From Streptomyces sp. NBC_00620 (GTDB lineage: Bacteria; Actinomycetota; Actinomycetes; Streptomycetales; Streptomycetaceae), in NCBI RefSeq assembly GCF_026341825.1, contig NZ_JAPENY010000001.1, positions 2,914,001-2,978,000 on the forward strand: 64,000 nt of DNA. The letters are read 5' to 3'. The notes below the pieces were generated by a model that worked only from the letters and a program-made list of their open reading frames with translations, made no database searches and had not been told where the DNA came from. How positions within the stretch are numbered: position 1 is the stretch's first letter; each line of letters opens with the position of its first letter. The position numbers and the translations under genes were made by a program. Of this stretch, positions 25,314 through 33,167 are shown piece after piece.

Positions 25314-26735
25314 TCACCGCACCTCGATGAACGCCCCCGCGTCCCGCTCGGGCCGAGCCCTGGGCTCCTCCGCCGCGTGCCCCACGGCCACGGCCCCCAT
25401 CGGATCCCACCCCTCCGGCAGCCCCAGCACCTCTCGTACGACATCCCGGCAGAACATCGTCGACGACACCCACGCGGAGCCGAGCCGCTCCCCGGCGAGC
25501 GCGACCAGGAAGTTCTGTACGCCCGCCCCGGCCGCGACCACGAACATCTCGCGCTCGGCCCCGTCCCGCCGTACGTCGCCGTACGTATGAGCCCCGTCCA
25601 TCACCAGACACGGCACGACGAGGTACGGGGCCTTGCGCAGCACATCCCCCCGCCGGACCCGCTTGGTGATGGACTCCTCGGCCTTCTGATCCCCGCGCAG
25701 ATCCGCGATCCAGGCGTCCCGCATGGCGTCGAGGAGCCGCGTCCTGGACTCCTCGGACTCCAGGAGGACGAACCGCCAGGGAGTGGTGTGATGCGGCGCG
25801 GGCGCCGTGACGGCCGCCGCCACTGCCCGTCGTACGGCACCGGGGTCGACGGGCTCGTCGGTGAAGGCCCGAACGGTGCGCCGCTGGGTCACGGCCTCCC
25901 GTACGGCCTCCGACGTGCCGAGCCGGAACATGTCGTCGCGCCCGCCTCGCACCATCGCCCGCGCTCCCTCACCGTCGTCCTCGGCCACCACGTGCGGCAG
26001 CCCGCGCACGACGGCGACCGGCAGCCCGGCGGACTTGCCCTTGATCAGGTCACCGGCGGCGGCCAGTTCGTCGGCGGTGGCGACGACGGTCGCGCTCAGC
26101 GGATTGCCGTGGGCGTCCGTGCCGCCGCGCAGATCGTCGAGCACGTGTACGCCCGCGGCGCCGATGGCGACATCGGTGAGCCCGGTGCGCCAGGGCCGTC
26201 CGAAGGTGTCGGTGATCACGACACCGACGTCCACGCCGAGGGCGTCCCGCACCCCGTCCCGAATCGTCCGCGCGGACGCGTCGGGGTCCTCGGGGAGCAA
26301 CAGCACGGTCCCGGCGGGGGTGTTGGAGGCGTCGACTCCGGCGGCGGCCATCACGAGACCCTGCCGGTTCTCGACGATCCGCAGGGTCCCGCGGCGCGCC
26401 ACGACCCGTACGGTCTCGGCGTCGATGGCGGCCTCACGGTCGACGGCCTCGACGATCCGCCCCTCCGCCTTGGACACGATCTTGGAGGTGACGAGGAGCA
26501 CGTCACCGTCGATGAGCCCGGGCTCGGCAGCGGCGACGAATTTGGCGAGGTCATCGCCCTCGCGCACCTCGGGAAAGCCGGTCAGCGCCCAGACCCGATA
26601 GCCGGGAGGCGCGGCGGAGACGTCCGTGTCGGGACGCCCGGACACGGCGTGAGCCGCGAGGCTGTCACCGGCGGCGACCCCCTCCGAACCCTCGCCCTCC
26701 GCAAACCCCTCCTCCGGAGGCACCAGACCGCTCAA
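25314..26735 (-). CDS. fbiB: Coenzyme F420:L-glutamate ligase / dehydro-F420 reductase (FbiB)
   Basis: A 473-residue two-domain enzyme. The N-terminal CofE domain (about residues 45-250) contains [27 protein letters not shown] and AIGAAGV, and adds gamma-linked glutamates to F420-0. The C-terminal nitroreductase-like FMN domain (residues 270-470) has [13 protein letters not shown] and [11 protein letters not shown] and reduces dehydro-F420-0. The TTG at 26735 overlaps the fbiA stop (TTGA) and has GGAGGAGGT nine bases upstream. A Gly/Glu-rich N-terminal extension of about 40 residues is unusual. FbiA and FbiB act in sequence in the same pathway. Confidence 0.95.
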   Translation of the reverse strand: MSGLVPPEEGFAEGEGSEGVAAGDSLAAHAVSGRPDTDVSAAPPGYRVWALTGFPEVREGDDLAKFVAAAEPGLIDGDVLLVTSKIVSKAEGRIVEAVDREAAIDAETVRVVARRGTLRIVENRQGLVMAAAGVDASNTPAGTVLLLPEDPDASARTIRDGVRDALGVDVGVVITDTFGRPWRTGLTDVAIGAAGVHVLDDLRGGTDAHGNPLSATVVATADELAAAGDLIKGKSAGLPVAVVRGLPHVVAEDDGEGARAMVRGGRDDMFRLGTSEAVREAVTQRRTVRAFTDEPVDPGAVRRAVAAAVTAPAPHHTTPWRFVLLESEESRTRLLDAMRDAWIADLRGDQKAEESITKRVRRGDVLRKAPYLVVPCLVMDGAHTYGDVRRDGAEREMFVVAAGAGVQNFLVALAGERLGSAWVSSTMFCRDVVREVLGLPEGWDPMGAVAVGHAAEEPRARPERDAGAFIEVR

Positions 26736-27691
26736 GGCGCCCGCACCTCCTCCGCCAGCGTCAGCGCCTCACGCGCCATCTGCGCCGTCGCGTCGAGGTC
26801 GGACATCATCAGCGGCACGGCCCGGCAGCGGATCCCGGCACTCTCCACGCGCTCCACGACGGACGCGTCCACCGTGTCGACGAGCCAGCCGTCGAGGAGC
26901 CCCGAGCCATAGTGCTCGGCGACCGCGGCGGCCGTGGACTCCACGCCCACCGCTGCCAGCACCTTGTCGGCCATGCCGCGTACGGGAGCGTCCCCGACGA
27001 TGGGGGAGAGGCCGACCACGGGAACGCCCGCGTCGGCGATCGCCTCCCGGATGCCGGGCACGGCGAGGATCGTGCCGATGGAGACGACGGGGTTGGACGG
27101 CGGGAAGAGGATGACGTCCGCCTCGGCGATGGCTTCGAGCACCCCGGGCGCGGGCTTCGCCTGCTCGGCGCCGACCGGCACGATGGCCTCGGCCGGCACG
27201 GAGGCCCGCAGCCGCACCCAGTACTCCTGGAAGTGGACCGCCTTGCGCTCGCCGCCGACCTCGACGGCCACATGCGTCTCGACGCGGTCGTCGGACATGG
27301 GGATGAGGCGGACGCCCGGCTTCCACCGGTCGCACAGCGCCTCGGTGACCGCGCTGAGCGGAAAACCCGCCCCCAGCATCTGCGTCCGCACGATGTGCGT
27401 CGCGAAGTCGCGGTCGCCGAGTCCGAACCACTCGGGCCCGACCCCGTACTCCGCGAGTTCCTCCTTGAGGTGGAAGGTCTCCTCCGCCCGACCCCAGCCC
27501 TGCTCCTCGTTGATGCCGCCGCCGAGCGTGTACATCACCGTGTCGAGGTCCGGGCAGACCTTCAGCCCGAAGAGGTGGATGTCGTCCCCGGTGTTGCCGA
27601 TGACCGTGATGTCCGCGTCCGGCGCGGCCCGCTGAAGACCACGCAGGAACCGGGCACCACCGATGCCGCCTGCCAGAACCACAATGCGCAT
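26732..27691 (-). CDS. fbiA: Phosphoenolpyruvyl/2-phospholactate transferase (FbiA, CofD)
   Basis: A 319-residue enzyme that joins the (enol)pyruvyl-diphospho-guanosine donor to the deazaflavin Fo, giving (dehydro)F420-0. The family N-terminus [19 protein letters not shown] is exact, and [21 protein letters not shown] plus [10 protein letters not shown] are further signatures. An in-frame extension to 27721 lacks homology, so ATG 27691 is chosen. The gene is upstream of and coupled to fbiB. The fbiC/fbiD genes for earlier steps are not in this window. A 16/17-bp periodic repeat lies immediately upstream. Confidence 0.96.
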   Translation of the reverse strand: MRIVVLAGGIGGARFLRGLQRAAPDADITVIGNTGDDIHLFGLKVCPDLDTVMYTLGGGINEEQGWGRAEETFHLKEELAEYGVGPEWFGLGDRDFATHIVRTQMLGAGFPLSAVTEALCDRWKPGVRLIPMSDDRVETHVAVEVGGERKAVHFQEYWVRLRASVPAEAIVPVGAEQAKPAPGVLEAIAEADVILFPPSNPVVSIGTILAVPGIREAIADAGVPVVGLSPIVGDAPVRGMADKVLAAVGVESTAAAVAEHYGSGLLDGWLVDTVDASVVERVESAGIRCRAVPLMMSDLDATAQMAREALTLAEEVRAP

Positions 27692-27734
27692 GGGAATCAG
27701 TCTTGCAGGCGGGTACGACAACGCGTCAGGCGGT

Positions 27735-27794
27735 TACGGGACCTCTAGCTGTGCGAGACCTCAGCTGTACGGGACCTGGACGACTACGAGACCT
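27735..27794. repeat. Four-copy 16/17-bp periodic repeat upstream of fbiA
   Basis: The motif TRCGRGACCT occurs at 27735, 27752, 27768 and 27785, spaced 17, 16 and 17 bp. The last copy includes the cysteine dioxygenase stop codon region and the others lie between that stop and fbiA. The copies are diverged outside the 10-bp core. It may be a decayed minisatellite or a set of protein sites. Confidence 0.6.
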
Positions 27795-28272
27795 CGGCGA
27801 CGGCGCAGCGCGCGGCGTGCATCGGCATCTCGGTCAGACCCGGGTAGTACACGTGCAGGCTCACCGCCGGTTCGAGGGAGTCGTTGACGACCTCGTGGAC
27901 GTAACCGGGCGCGAACACTCGCTGTGCACCCGTGCCCAACGCGCGCGTGCCCCGCTCCGTGCGCTCGGTCAGCGCGCCGTCCAGGACGGTCAGTACGCCG
28001 GAGGAGCCCCCGTGGTCGTGCAGCCCGCTGCCCTGCCCGGGCACCCAGGAGAGCAGCCACACCTCGTAGCCGGGGCCGGTGCGAAGCCGGTGGTACCAGC
28101 GGGAGGTGGCGTCGTACTGGACGAGGTGCTCCCACTGGGAGCGGTCGGCGGCGATGGAGCGGGCCAGGCCGACGAACTCGGCCACGGTGGCGGGGTGCTC
28201 GCGCGGCGGCTGGAGCAGGTGCGGTACTTCGAGGATGTCGCCGGCGATCTGGAGGTCGTTGTCGCTGTTCAT
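27784..28272 (-). CDS. Cysteine dioxygenase (cupin family)
   Basis: A 162-residue cupin iron enzyme that oxidises L-cysteine to cysteine sulfinate with O2. The cupin motif 1 is GLHDHGGSSGVLTVLDG, supplying two His ligands. Motif 2 contributes His in APGYVHEVVND. The segment SRWYHRL and the wall of Tyr/Arg/His residues fit the bacterial CDO type I family. The ATG at 28272 has GAGGAA about 12 nt upstream. The 5' region holds a polycysteine leader ORF and hairpin repeats, suggesting cysteine-dependent control. It is upstream of fbiA and may be co-transcribed with fbiA-fbiB. Confidence 0.92.
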   Translation of the reverse strand: MNSDNDLQIAGDILEVPHLLQPPREHPATVAEFVGLARSIAADRSQWEHLVQYDATSRWYHRLRTGPGYEVWLLSWVPGQGSGLHDHGGSSGVLTVLDGALTERTERGTRALGTGAQRVFAPGYVHEVVNDSLEPAVSLHVYYPGLTEMPMHAARCAVAEVS

Positions 28273-28324
28273 GGGGTGCGGTGGTTCCTCGGCGGGAGAG
28301 TGCTGGGGTGTCGCGGACCATTAC

Positions 28325-28366
28325 CGCCCGGGTTACGAGCGGGGGTGTCGCCCGGTTACGGGCGGG
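28325..28366 (-). promoter_or_regulatory. Paired hairpin repeats in the cysteine dioxygenase 5' leader
   Basis: Two near-identical 18-19 nt units (28325-28343 and 28349-28366) lie 50-95 nt before the cysteine dioxygenase start. Unit B folds as GCCCG-TAAC-CGGGC on the minus strand, and unit A can form a CCGC-type stem. Because the units share sequence, alternative pairings between them are possible, as expected for an attenuator. No T-tract is present, so ribosome- or Rho-based control is as likely as intrinsic termination. Confidence 0.45.
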
Positions 28367-28419
28367 GAGTCGCGCCGTACGGATCTACGGAGCGGACGTC
28401 AGCCGGAGCGCGGTGTGGC

Positions 28420-28515
28420 TCAACAGCTGGGACAGCAACAACAGCTACAGCGAGCGCGGACAGCACCGTGGGACCCGGCGGTGCGGGTCGAGGTGAGCGC
28501 CAAGTTCGCGAGCAT
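28420..28515 (-). CDS. Polycysteine leader peptide ORF (31 aa) upstream of cysteine dioxygenase
   Basis: A 31-codon ORF ending in RCSCCCCPSC then TGA: six Cys codons within its last nine sense codons. It was absent from larger-ORF listings because it is short. The ATG at 28515 lies where a TTGACA promoter would start transcription, so it is probably leaderless. The stop is 147 nt from the cysteine dioxygenase ATG. Leaderless ORFs encoding Cys runs are known as cysteine-responsive attenuators in mycobacteria. Here the ribosome speed over the Cys codons would report cysteinyl-tRNA and adjust the downstream cysteine-degrading gene. The peptide itself has no likely function. Confidence 0.7.
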   Translation of the reverse strand: MLANLALTSTRTAGSHGAVRARCSCCCCPSC

Positions 28516-28522
28516 GCCCACA

Positions 28523-28551
28523 AGGACATCGGGTCACACCTCGACTGTCAA
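28523..28551 (-). promoter_or_regulatory. Promoter for leader ORF and cysteine dioxygenase
   Basis: On the minus strand a perfect TTGACA (28551-28546) is followed after 17 nt by TGTCCT (28528-28523). The expected start would be about 28515-28517, at the ATG of the leader ORF. The -10 box is weak. Confidence 0.5.
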
Positions 28552-28869
28552 CTTCATGCCCGCCATGTGGGAGATGTTTCACCTCATCCGGTTCATCTGT
28601 GAGGCGAAAGGTTTGTTCAGTAGCCGCCCCGGACACATGGCGCACAACCGGGCGCACAAACCTCGCCGCGAGCCCGTGATCCGAATGTGATCCGGTTCGC
28701 TTCGTTGTTCGCGTCGGAACGAGATCGAACTTATGCGCGTCCTTCCCTGTGAAGGGGGCGGGGGTCTGGCCTGGGCACCTTCGGCTGTCAGGGTTTATGC
28801 CGATTTGAACACTTTCCGCATAGCCTTGGTTCCGCAGAGTGAATAAGGGGCCCAATAGCAGATCTCGGC
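28552..28869. other. Intergenic DNA between cysteine dioxygenase leader and whiB promoter
   Basis: About 320 bp without a convincing gene. It is less GC-rich than the coding DNA around it. A minus-strand ORF of 136 codons crosses it but has no family features. I see no tRNA or strong terminator. It presumably holds regulatory sites for whiB. Confidence 0.6.
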
Positions 28870-28899
28870 TTGACTGGCCCGGATCGGCACACTTGTAAT
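28870..28899 (+). promoter_or_regulatory. Candidate vegetative promoter of whiB
   Basis: TTGACT (28870-28875) and TGTAAT (28894-28899) are separated by 18 nt, giving a housekeeping-type promoter that would start transcription about 65 nt upstream of the whiB ATG. Additional developmental promoters are known for whiB in other species but cannot be identified here. Confidence 0.55.
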
Positions 28900-28972
28900 T
28901 TCACTCGTGTCGTTCAGCCGAAATCGGTTACGGCAGCATCACGGGGACGCGAAAGACAGACGAGGGGCGCAC

Positions 28973-29236
28973 ATGACCGAGCTGGTGCAGCAACTGCTGG
29001 TCGACGACGCGGACGAGGAACTCGGCTGGCAGGAGCGCGCGCTGTGCGCCCAGACCGACCCCGAGTCCTTCTTCCCCGAGAAGGGCGGCTCCACCCGCGA
29101 GGCCAAGAAGGTCTGCCTCGCCTGTGAGGTCCGTTCCGAGTGCCTCGAATACGCGCTCGCCAACGACGAACGATTCGGCATCTGGGGCGGTCTCTCCGAG
29201 CGCGAACGACGTCGTCTGAAGAAAGCCGCCGTCTGA
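28973..29236 (+). CDS. whiB: WhiB, Wbl-family iron-sulfur sporulation regulator
   Basis: An 87-residue Wbl protein with four cysteines for a [4Fe-4S] cluster (ALCAQTD, then VCLACEVRSEC), the GIWGGLSERERRRL turn and a basic C-terminus for DNA binding. The N-terminal MTELVQQLLVDDADEELGW matches, from memory, S. coelicolor WhiB, which works with WhiA to stop aerial growth and start sporulation septation. The ATG at 28973 follows GAGGGGC; an in-frame start at 28907 gives extra residues without homology. It is monocistronic, with a large upstream regulatory region. Confidence 0.97.
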   Translation: MTELVQQLLVDDADEELGWQERALCAQTDPESFFPEKGGSTREAKKVCLACEVRSECLEYALANDERFGIWGGLSERERRRLKKAAV

Positions 29237-29352
29237 GAGTGACCGACGCCGGCCGCATGTTGACCGAACGCTGACCGAAGAGGACCGCCGTCCGACCGAA
29301 CGGCGCACACCCCTACGTACCGATACGTAACGAACGGCCCGTCGCAGGTGGG

Positions 29353-29361
29353 TTATCCACA
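29353..29361 (+). other. Isolated DnaA-box consensus
   Basis: TTATCCACA matches the DnaA-box consensus exactly. It stands alone between whiB and the glycosyltransferase gene, so it is not an origin; it may be chance or a DnaA titration or regulatory site. Confidence 0.25.
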
Positions 29362-29477
29362 GGCGGCGGGCCGCTGTGTTGCCCAGCCGTTAGTGTGGGC
29401 CCTCGTCCGAGACGTCACGCTGTCCCCGCCGGACACAGACGTCCACCGCAGTCCACCGAACCGGGGCCCGTACCTCG

Positions 29478-32400
29478 ATGTCCGTGCAGAGCCATACGGC
29501 AGGCCAACACGACGCTGCCACTCCTGAGTTCCCGCGCCACGTGGTGACCGCGGTGCTCGTCTCCCACGACGGCGCCCGCTGGCTGCCCGAGGCGCTCGCC
29601 GGGCTGCTCGGCCAGGAGCGCCCCGTGCAGAACGCGGTGGCGGCCGACACCGGCAGCGCGGACGACTCCGCCCAGCTGCTCACCGAAGCGCTCGGCGCCG
29701 ACCGCGTGGTGCACCTCGCCCGGCGCACCGGCTTCGGCCAGGCCGTCGAGGAGGCCACCCGCACCGCCGGTGTCCTCACCCCGGACGACCTGCCCTACCT
29801 GAAGCGCCCCAGCGGCTGGGACCCCGTCACCCGCACCTGGCGCGACGACGCGTACGACATGCCGGACCTCCCGCACGGCGAGCCCGAGCAGTGGCTGTGG
29901 CTGCTGCACGACGACTGCGCGCCCGAGCCGGACGCCCTGGCACAGCTGCTGCGGGTCGTGGAGAACGAGGCGGAGCTCGGCAAGGAAGTCGCCGTCATCG
30001 GGCCCAAGCTCCGCGGCTGGTACGACCGCCGGGCGCTCCTCGAAGTCGGCGTCACCATCGCCAACTCCGGCCGCCGCTGGACCGGCCTGGACCGCCGCGA
30101 GCAGGACCAGGGACAGCACGACCACGTACACCCGGTGCTGTCCGTCTCCACCGCCGGAATGCTGATCCGGCGCGATGTCTTCGAGGAACTCGGCGGCTTC
30201 GACCGCCGGCTGCCCCTGATGCGCGACGACGTCGACCTGTGCTGGCGGGCCCAGTCCGCCGGGCACCACGTCCTCGTCGCCCCCGAAGCGGTCGTCCGGC
30301 ACGCAGAGGCCTCCTCCCGCGAGCGCCGCACCGTCGACTGCGTGGGCCGCACCGCCGCCTCCCCGCACAAGGTCGACAAGGCGGGCGCCGTCTACACCCT
30401 CCTCGTCAACGCCCGTACGGCACAGCTGCCCTGGATCCTGTTCCGGCTGGTCCTCGGCACTCTGCTGCGCACGGTCGCGTATCTCGTCGGCAAGGTCCCC
30501 GGACAGGCCGTGGACGAGATCCGCGGCCTCCTGGGGACGCTGCTGCGCCCCGAGCGGATCCTCGCGGGCCGCCGCAGGCGCGGCCGCCCGCAGGTCGACA
30601 AGGACGAGCTGCGCCCGCTGTTCCCGCCACCGGGCGCGACCGTGCGGGCCACCATCGAGCAGGCCGCGGGCAGTCTCGTGAGCCGCTCCGACGCCGAGGC
30701 CACCGCCGGCGCCGGACGGCACGGCGGCGCGGTCGAGTCCGGGCCCGGCGGCGACGACGCCGACTTCCTGGAGGTCGAGCAGTTCGGCCGGGTCAAGCGC
30801 GTCGCGCGCAAGCCCGGACCCGTGCTCTTCGTCGTGCTGCTCTTCGTCTCGCTCATCGCCTGCCGCTCGCTGTTCGACAGCGGGGCGCTCGCGGGCGGCG
30901 CGCTGCTGCCCGCGCCCGGCGACTCCTCCGAGCTCTGGTCGCGCTATCTCGACGGCTGGCACGCGGTGGGCACGGGCGGGACACAGACGGCGCCGCCCTA
31001 TCTGGCGATCGTCGCGATGCTTTCCTCCCTGCTCCTCGGCTCCACCGGGCTCGCGGTCACCGTGCTCCTGGTGGCCTCCGTACCGCTGGCCGGCTTCACC
31101 GCCTACTTCGCCTCGCGGCCCCTCGTCGAGTCGCGCCTGCTGCGCGCCTGGGCGTCCGTCGTGTACGCCTTCCTGCCCGCCGCCACGGGCGCGCTCGCAG
31201 GCGGCCGCATCGGCACCTCCGTCCTCGCGATCCTGCTGCCGCTCCTCGCGCGCGCGGGCATCGCCGCGAGCGGGCTGACGAACTCCTCCGGCACGCGCGG
31301 CAGCTGGCGTGCCACCTGGGCGTACGCCCTGCTGCTGACGTTCACCACGGCCTTCACGCCGATCGTGTGGCCCATCGCGCTGGTTCTCGGAATCGCACTC
31401 CTCGTAGTGCGCCGAAACGAGATCACCGCCTACGGACTGCGTTTTCTGGCCCAGCTCGGCACTCCGCTGCTGGTCCTCGCCCCCTGGTCACTGACGCTGC
31501 TCCCGTTCGGCTTCTTCAAGGAAGCCGGTCTGGAGTACGGGACCGGCTCGGCCTCCGCGCTCGACCTGCTCGGCGCCAGCCCCGGCGGCCCCGGGACCGT
31601 CAGCGGACTGATGCTGATCGGCGTGCTCCTGGCCGCGCTGGCCGCCCTGCTGCGCACCCAGCGCCAGGCGGGGATCTGGGCGGCCTGGGCCGTCGCCCTG
31701 GTGGCGCTCGTCTTCGCCGTGCTGTCCAACAGCTCCGCCTGGGCCGGCCCCGCGACCCTCGTCTACGGCCTGGCACTGCTCGCGGCCGCCGCGCTCGGCG
31801 CCGACGGGGCACGCTCGCGCGTGGCCGAGCAGAGCTTCGGCTGGCGTCAGCCGGTGGCCGCGCTGATCGCGTTCACCGCCGCCGCGGGCCCCCTGCTCGT
31901 CGCGGCCGGCTGGATGATCGGCGGCGCCGACGGGCCCCTGGAGCGCCGCGACCCGGTGCAGGTGCCCGCGTTCGTCGCCGAGGAGAGCGGCACCCGCGAC
32001 CAGGCCCGCACCCTCGTCCTCGACAGCCGGTCGACCGCCGAGGTCGGCTACACCCTCGTCCGCGGCTCCGGCGCCCGCCTCGGCGACGCCGAACTCGCGG
32101 TGGCGGACGGTGAGAACGAGAAGCTCGGCAAGGTGGTCGCCAACCTGGTGGCGGGCTCCGGTGCCGACCAGGCCGACGAGCTCGGCGGCTTCGCCGTGCG
32201 CTATGTCCTGGTCCACAAGGGCGCGCCCACTGAAATGACCAGTGTCCTGGACGCGACGCCCGGCCTGAGCAGGCTCAGCCAGCAGGACGGCAGCGCCCTG
32301 TGGCGTGTGGACCAGCAGGTCTCGCGCGCCGCCATCGTCCCCAAGTCCGGTGACCCGCAGTCCATCGCCGCCGGACCCGTCGAACTGCACACCACCATCC

Positions 32401-33167
32401 CCGCCGGTGCCGACGGCCGCGTCCTGCGCCTGGCCGACACGGCCGACGAGGGCTGGACCGCGACCCTGGACGGCAAGCCGCTCACCCGCACCACGGTCGA
32501 CGGCTGGGCGCAGGGCTTCGAACTGCCCACCGGCGGCGGCAAGCTGGACGTCACCTTCGACGCACCGCTGAGCCACACCGCATGGCTGTGGGCGCAGGGT
32601 GCCCTCGCCGTCGTCCTCGTGGTGATGGCTCTGCCCGGACGCCGCCGTGACGTCGACGACGACCTCCCCGAGGAGGAGGTCGTCTCCGCCCAGGAGGTAA
32701 CAGGCGACGGCCGCCGCGCCCGCCGCCTGCGCGCCCAGGCGGAAGCCGAACAGGCCGATCAGGACACCGGTACTGCCGACGGCCTTCCTCCGCAGGAGCA
32801 GCAGCAGGAGGAGGAGGTCCCGGTCGCTTCGGCCGCCGTCCCGCAGCAGCAGGCGTACGGCGAGTGGGACACCCCGAGCTACGCAAGCGCCGAGTACGGC
32901 ACCTACAGCGGCGAGCAGTACCAGGGCCAGCAGCAGTACCAGGCAGGCACGTACGAGCAGCCCTACCAGGCGGATCCGTACCAGAGCGGCCAGTACGACC
33001 CGTACGCCTACGGGGGCACGGCGCCGTACGACCAGACGTACAACCAGGGCTACGACACGAACGGCCAGGGCTACGACCCCGCGTACGACCCGTCGGCGCA
33101 GCCCCCGATGCCCCCGCAGCCGCCGCACGGCACCGACAGTGAGCGCCCCGACGGGAGCCAGCAGTGA
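29478..33167 (+). CDS. Giant multidomain membrane glycosyltransferase (GT2, 1229 aa)
   Basis: A 1229-residue protein. Residues 20-330 form a GT-A family 2 domain (VLVSHDGARWLPEAL at the start, LLHDDCAPEPD as the DxD-like motif, and MRDDVDLCWRAQSAGH as the acceptor motif). About ten transmembrane segments occupy residues 435-820. A large extracytoplasmic region follows (820-1040), then a final helix near 1045-1065. The C-terminal 130 residues are rich in Gln, Tyr and Gly (YQGQQQYQAGTYEQ). It is probably a polyprenyl-phosphate-sugar or membrane-embedded glycan synthase for the wall. It is coupled to the DUF5719 gene by a GTGA overlap, so both should act in one process. Confidence 0.92.
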   Translation: MSVQSHTAGQHDAATPEFPRHVVTAVLVSHDGARWLPEALAGLLGQERPVQNAVAADTGSADDSAQLLTEALGADRVVHLARRTGFGQAVEEATRTAGVLTPDDLPYLKRPSGWDPVTRTWRDDAYDMPDLPHGEPEQWLWLLHDDCAPEPDALAQLLRVVENEAELGKEVAVIGPKLRGWYDRRALLEVGVTIANSGRRWTGLDRREQDQGQHDHVHPVLSVSTAGMLIRRDVFEELGGFDRRLPLMRDDVDLCWRAQSAGHHVLVAPEAVVRHAEASSRERRTVDCVGRTAASPHKVDKAGAVYTLLVNARTAQLPWILFRLVLGTLLRTVAYLVGKVPGQAVDEIRGLLGTLLRPERILAGRRRRGRPQVDKDELRPLFPPPGATVRATIEQAAGSLVSRSDAEATAGAGRHGGAVESGPGGDDADFLEVEQFGRVKRVARKPGPVLFVVLLFVSLIACRSLFDSGALAGGALLPAPGDSSELWSRYLDGWHAVGTGGTQTAPPYLAIVAMLSSLLLGSTGLAVTVLLVASVPLAGFTAYFASRPLVESRLLRAWASVVYAFLPAATGALAGGRIGTSVLAILLPLLARAGIAASGLTNSSGTRGSWRATWAYALLLTFTTAFTPIVWPIALVLGIALLVVRRNEITAYGLRFLAQLGTPLLVLAPWSLTLLPFGFFKEAGLEYGTGSASALDLLGASPGGPGTVSGLMLIGVLLAALAALLRTQRQAGIWAAWAVALVALVFAVLSNSSAWAGPATLVYGLALLAAAALGADGARSRVAEQSFGWRQPVAALIAFTAAAGPLLVAAGWMIGGADGPLERRDPVQVPAFVAEESGTRDQARTLVLDSRSTAEVGYTLVRGSGARLGDAELAVADGENEKLGKVVANLVAGSGADQADELGGFAVRYVLVHKGAPTEMTSVLDATPGLSRLSQQDGSALWRVDQQVSRAAIVPKSGDPQSIAAGPVELHTTIPAGADGRVLRLADTADEGWTATLDGKPLTRTTVDGWAQGFELPTGGGKLDVTFDAPLSHTAWLWAQGALAVVLVVMALPGRRRDVDDDLPEEEVVSAQEVTGDGRRARRLRAQAEAEQADQDTGTADGLPPQEQQQEEEVPVASAAVPQQQAYGEWDTPSYASAEYGTYSGEQYQGQQQYQAGTYEQPYQADPYQSGQYDPYAYGGTAPYDQTYNQGYDTNGQGYDPAYDPSAQPPMPPQPPHGTDSERPDGSQQ

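Noticed and set aside
28445..28855. 136-codon minus-strand ORF between whiB and cysteine dioxygenase
   Set aside because: Different frame from the polycysteine leader, no ribosome binding site or family features; likely chance.
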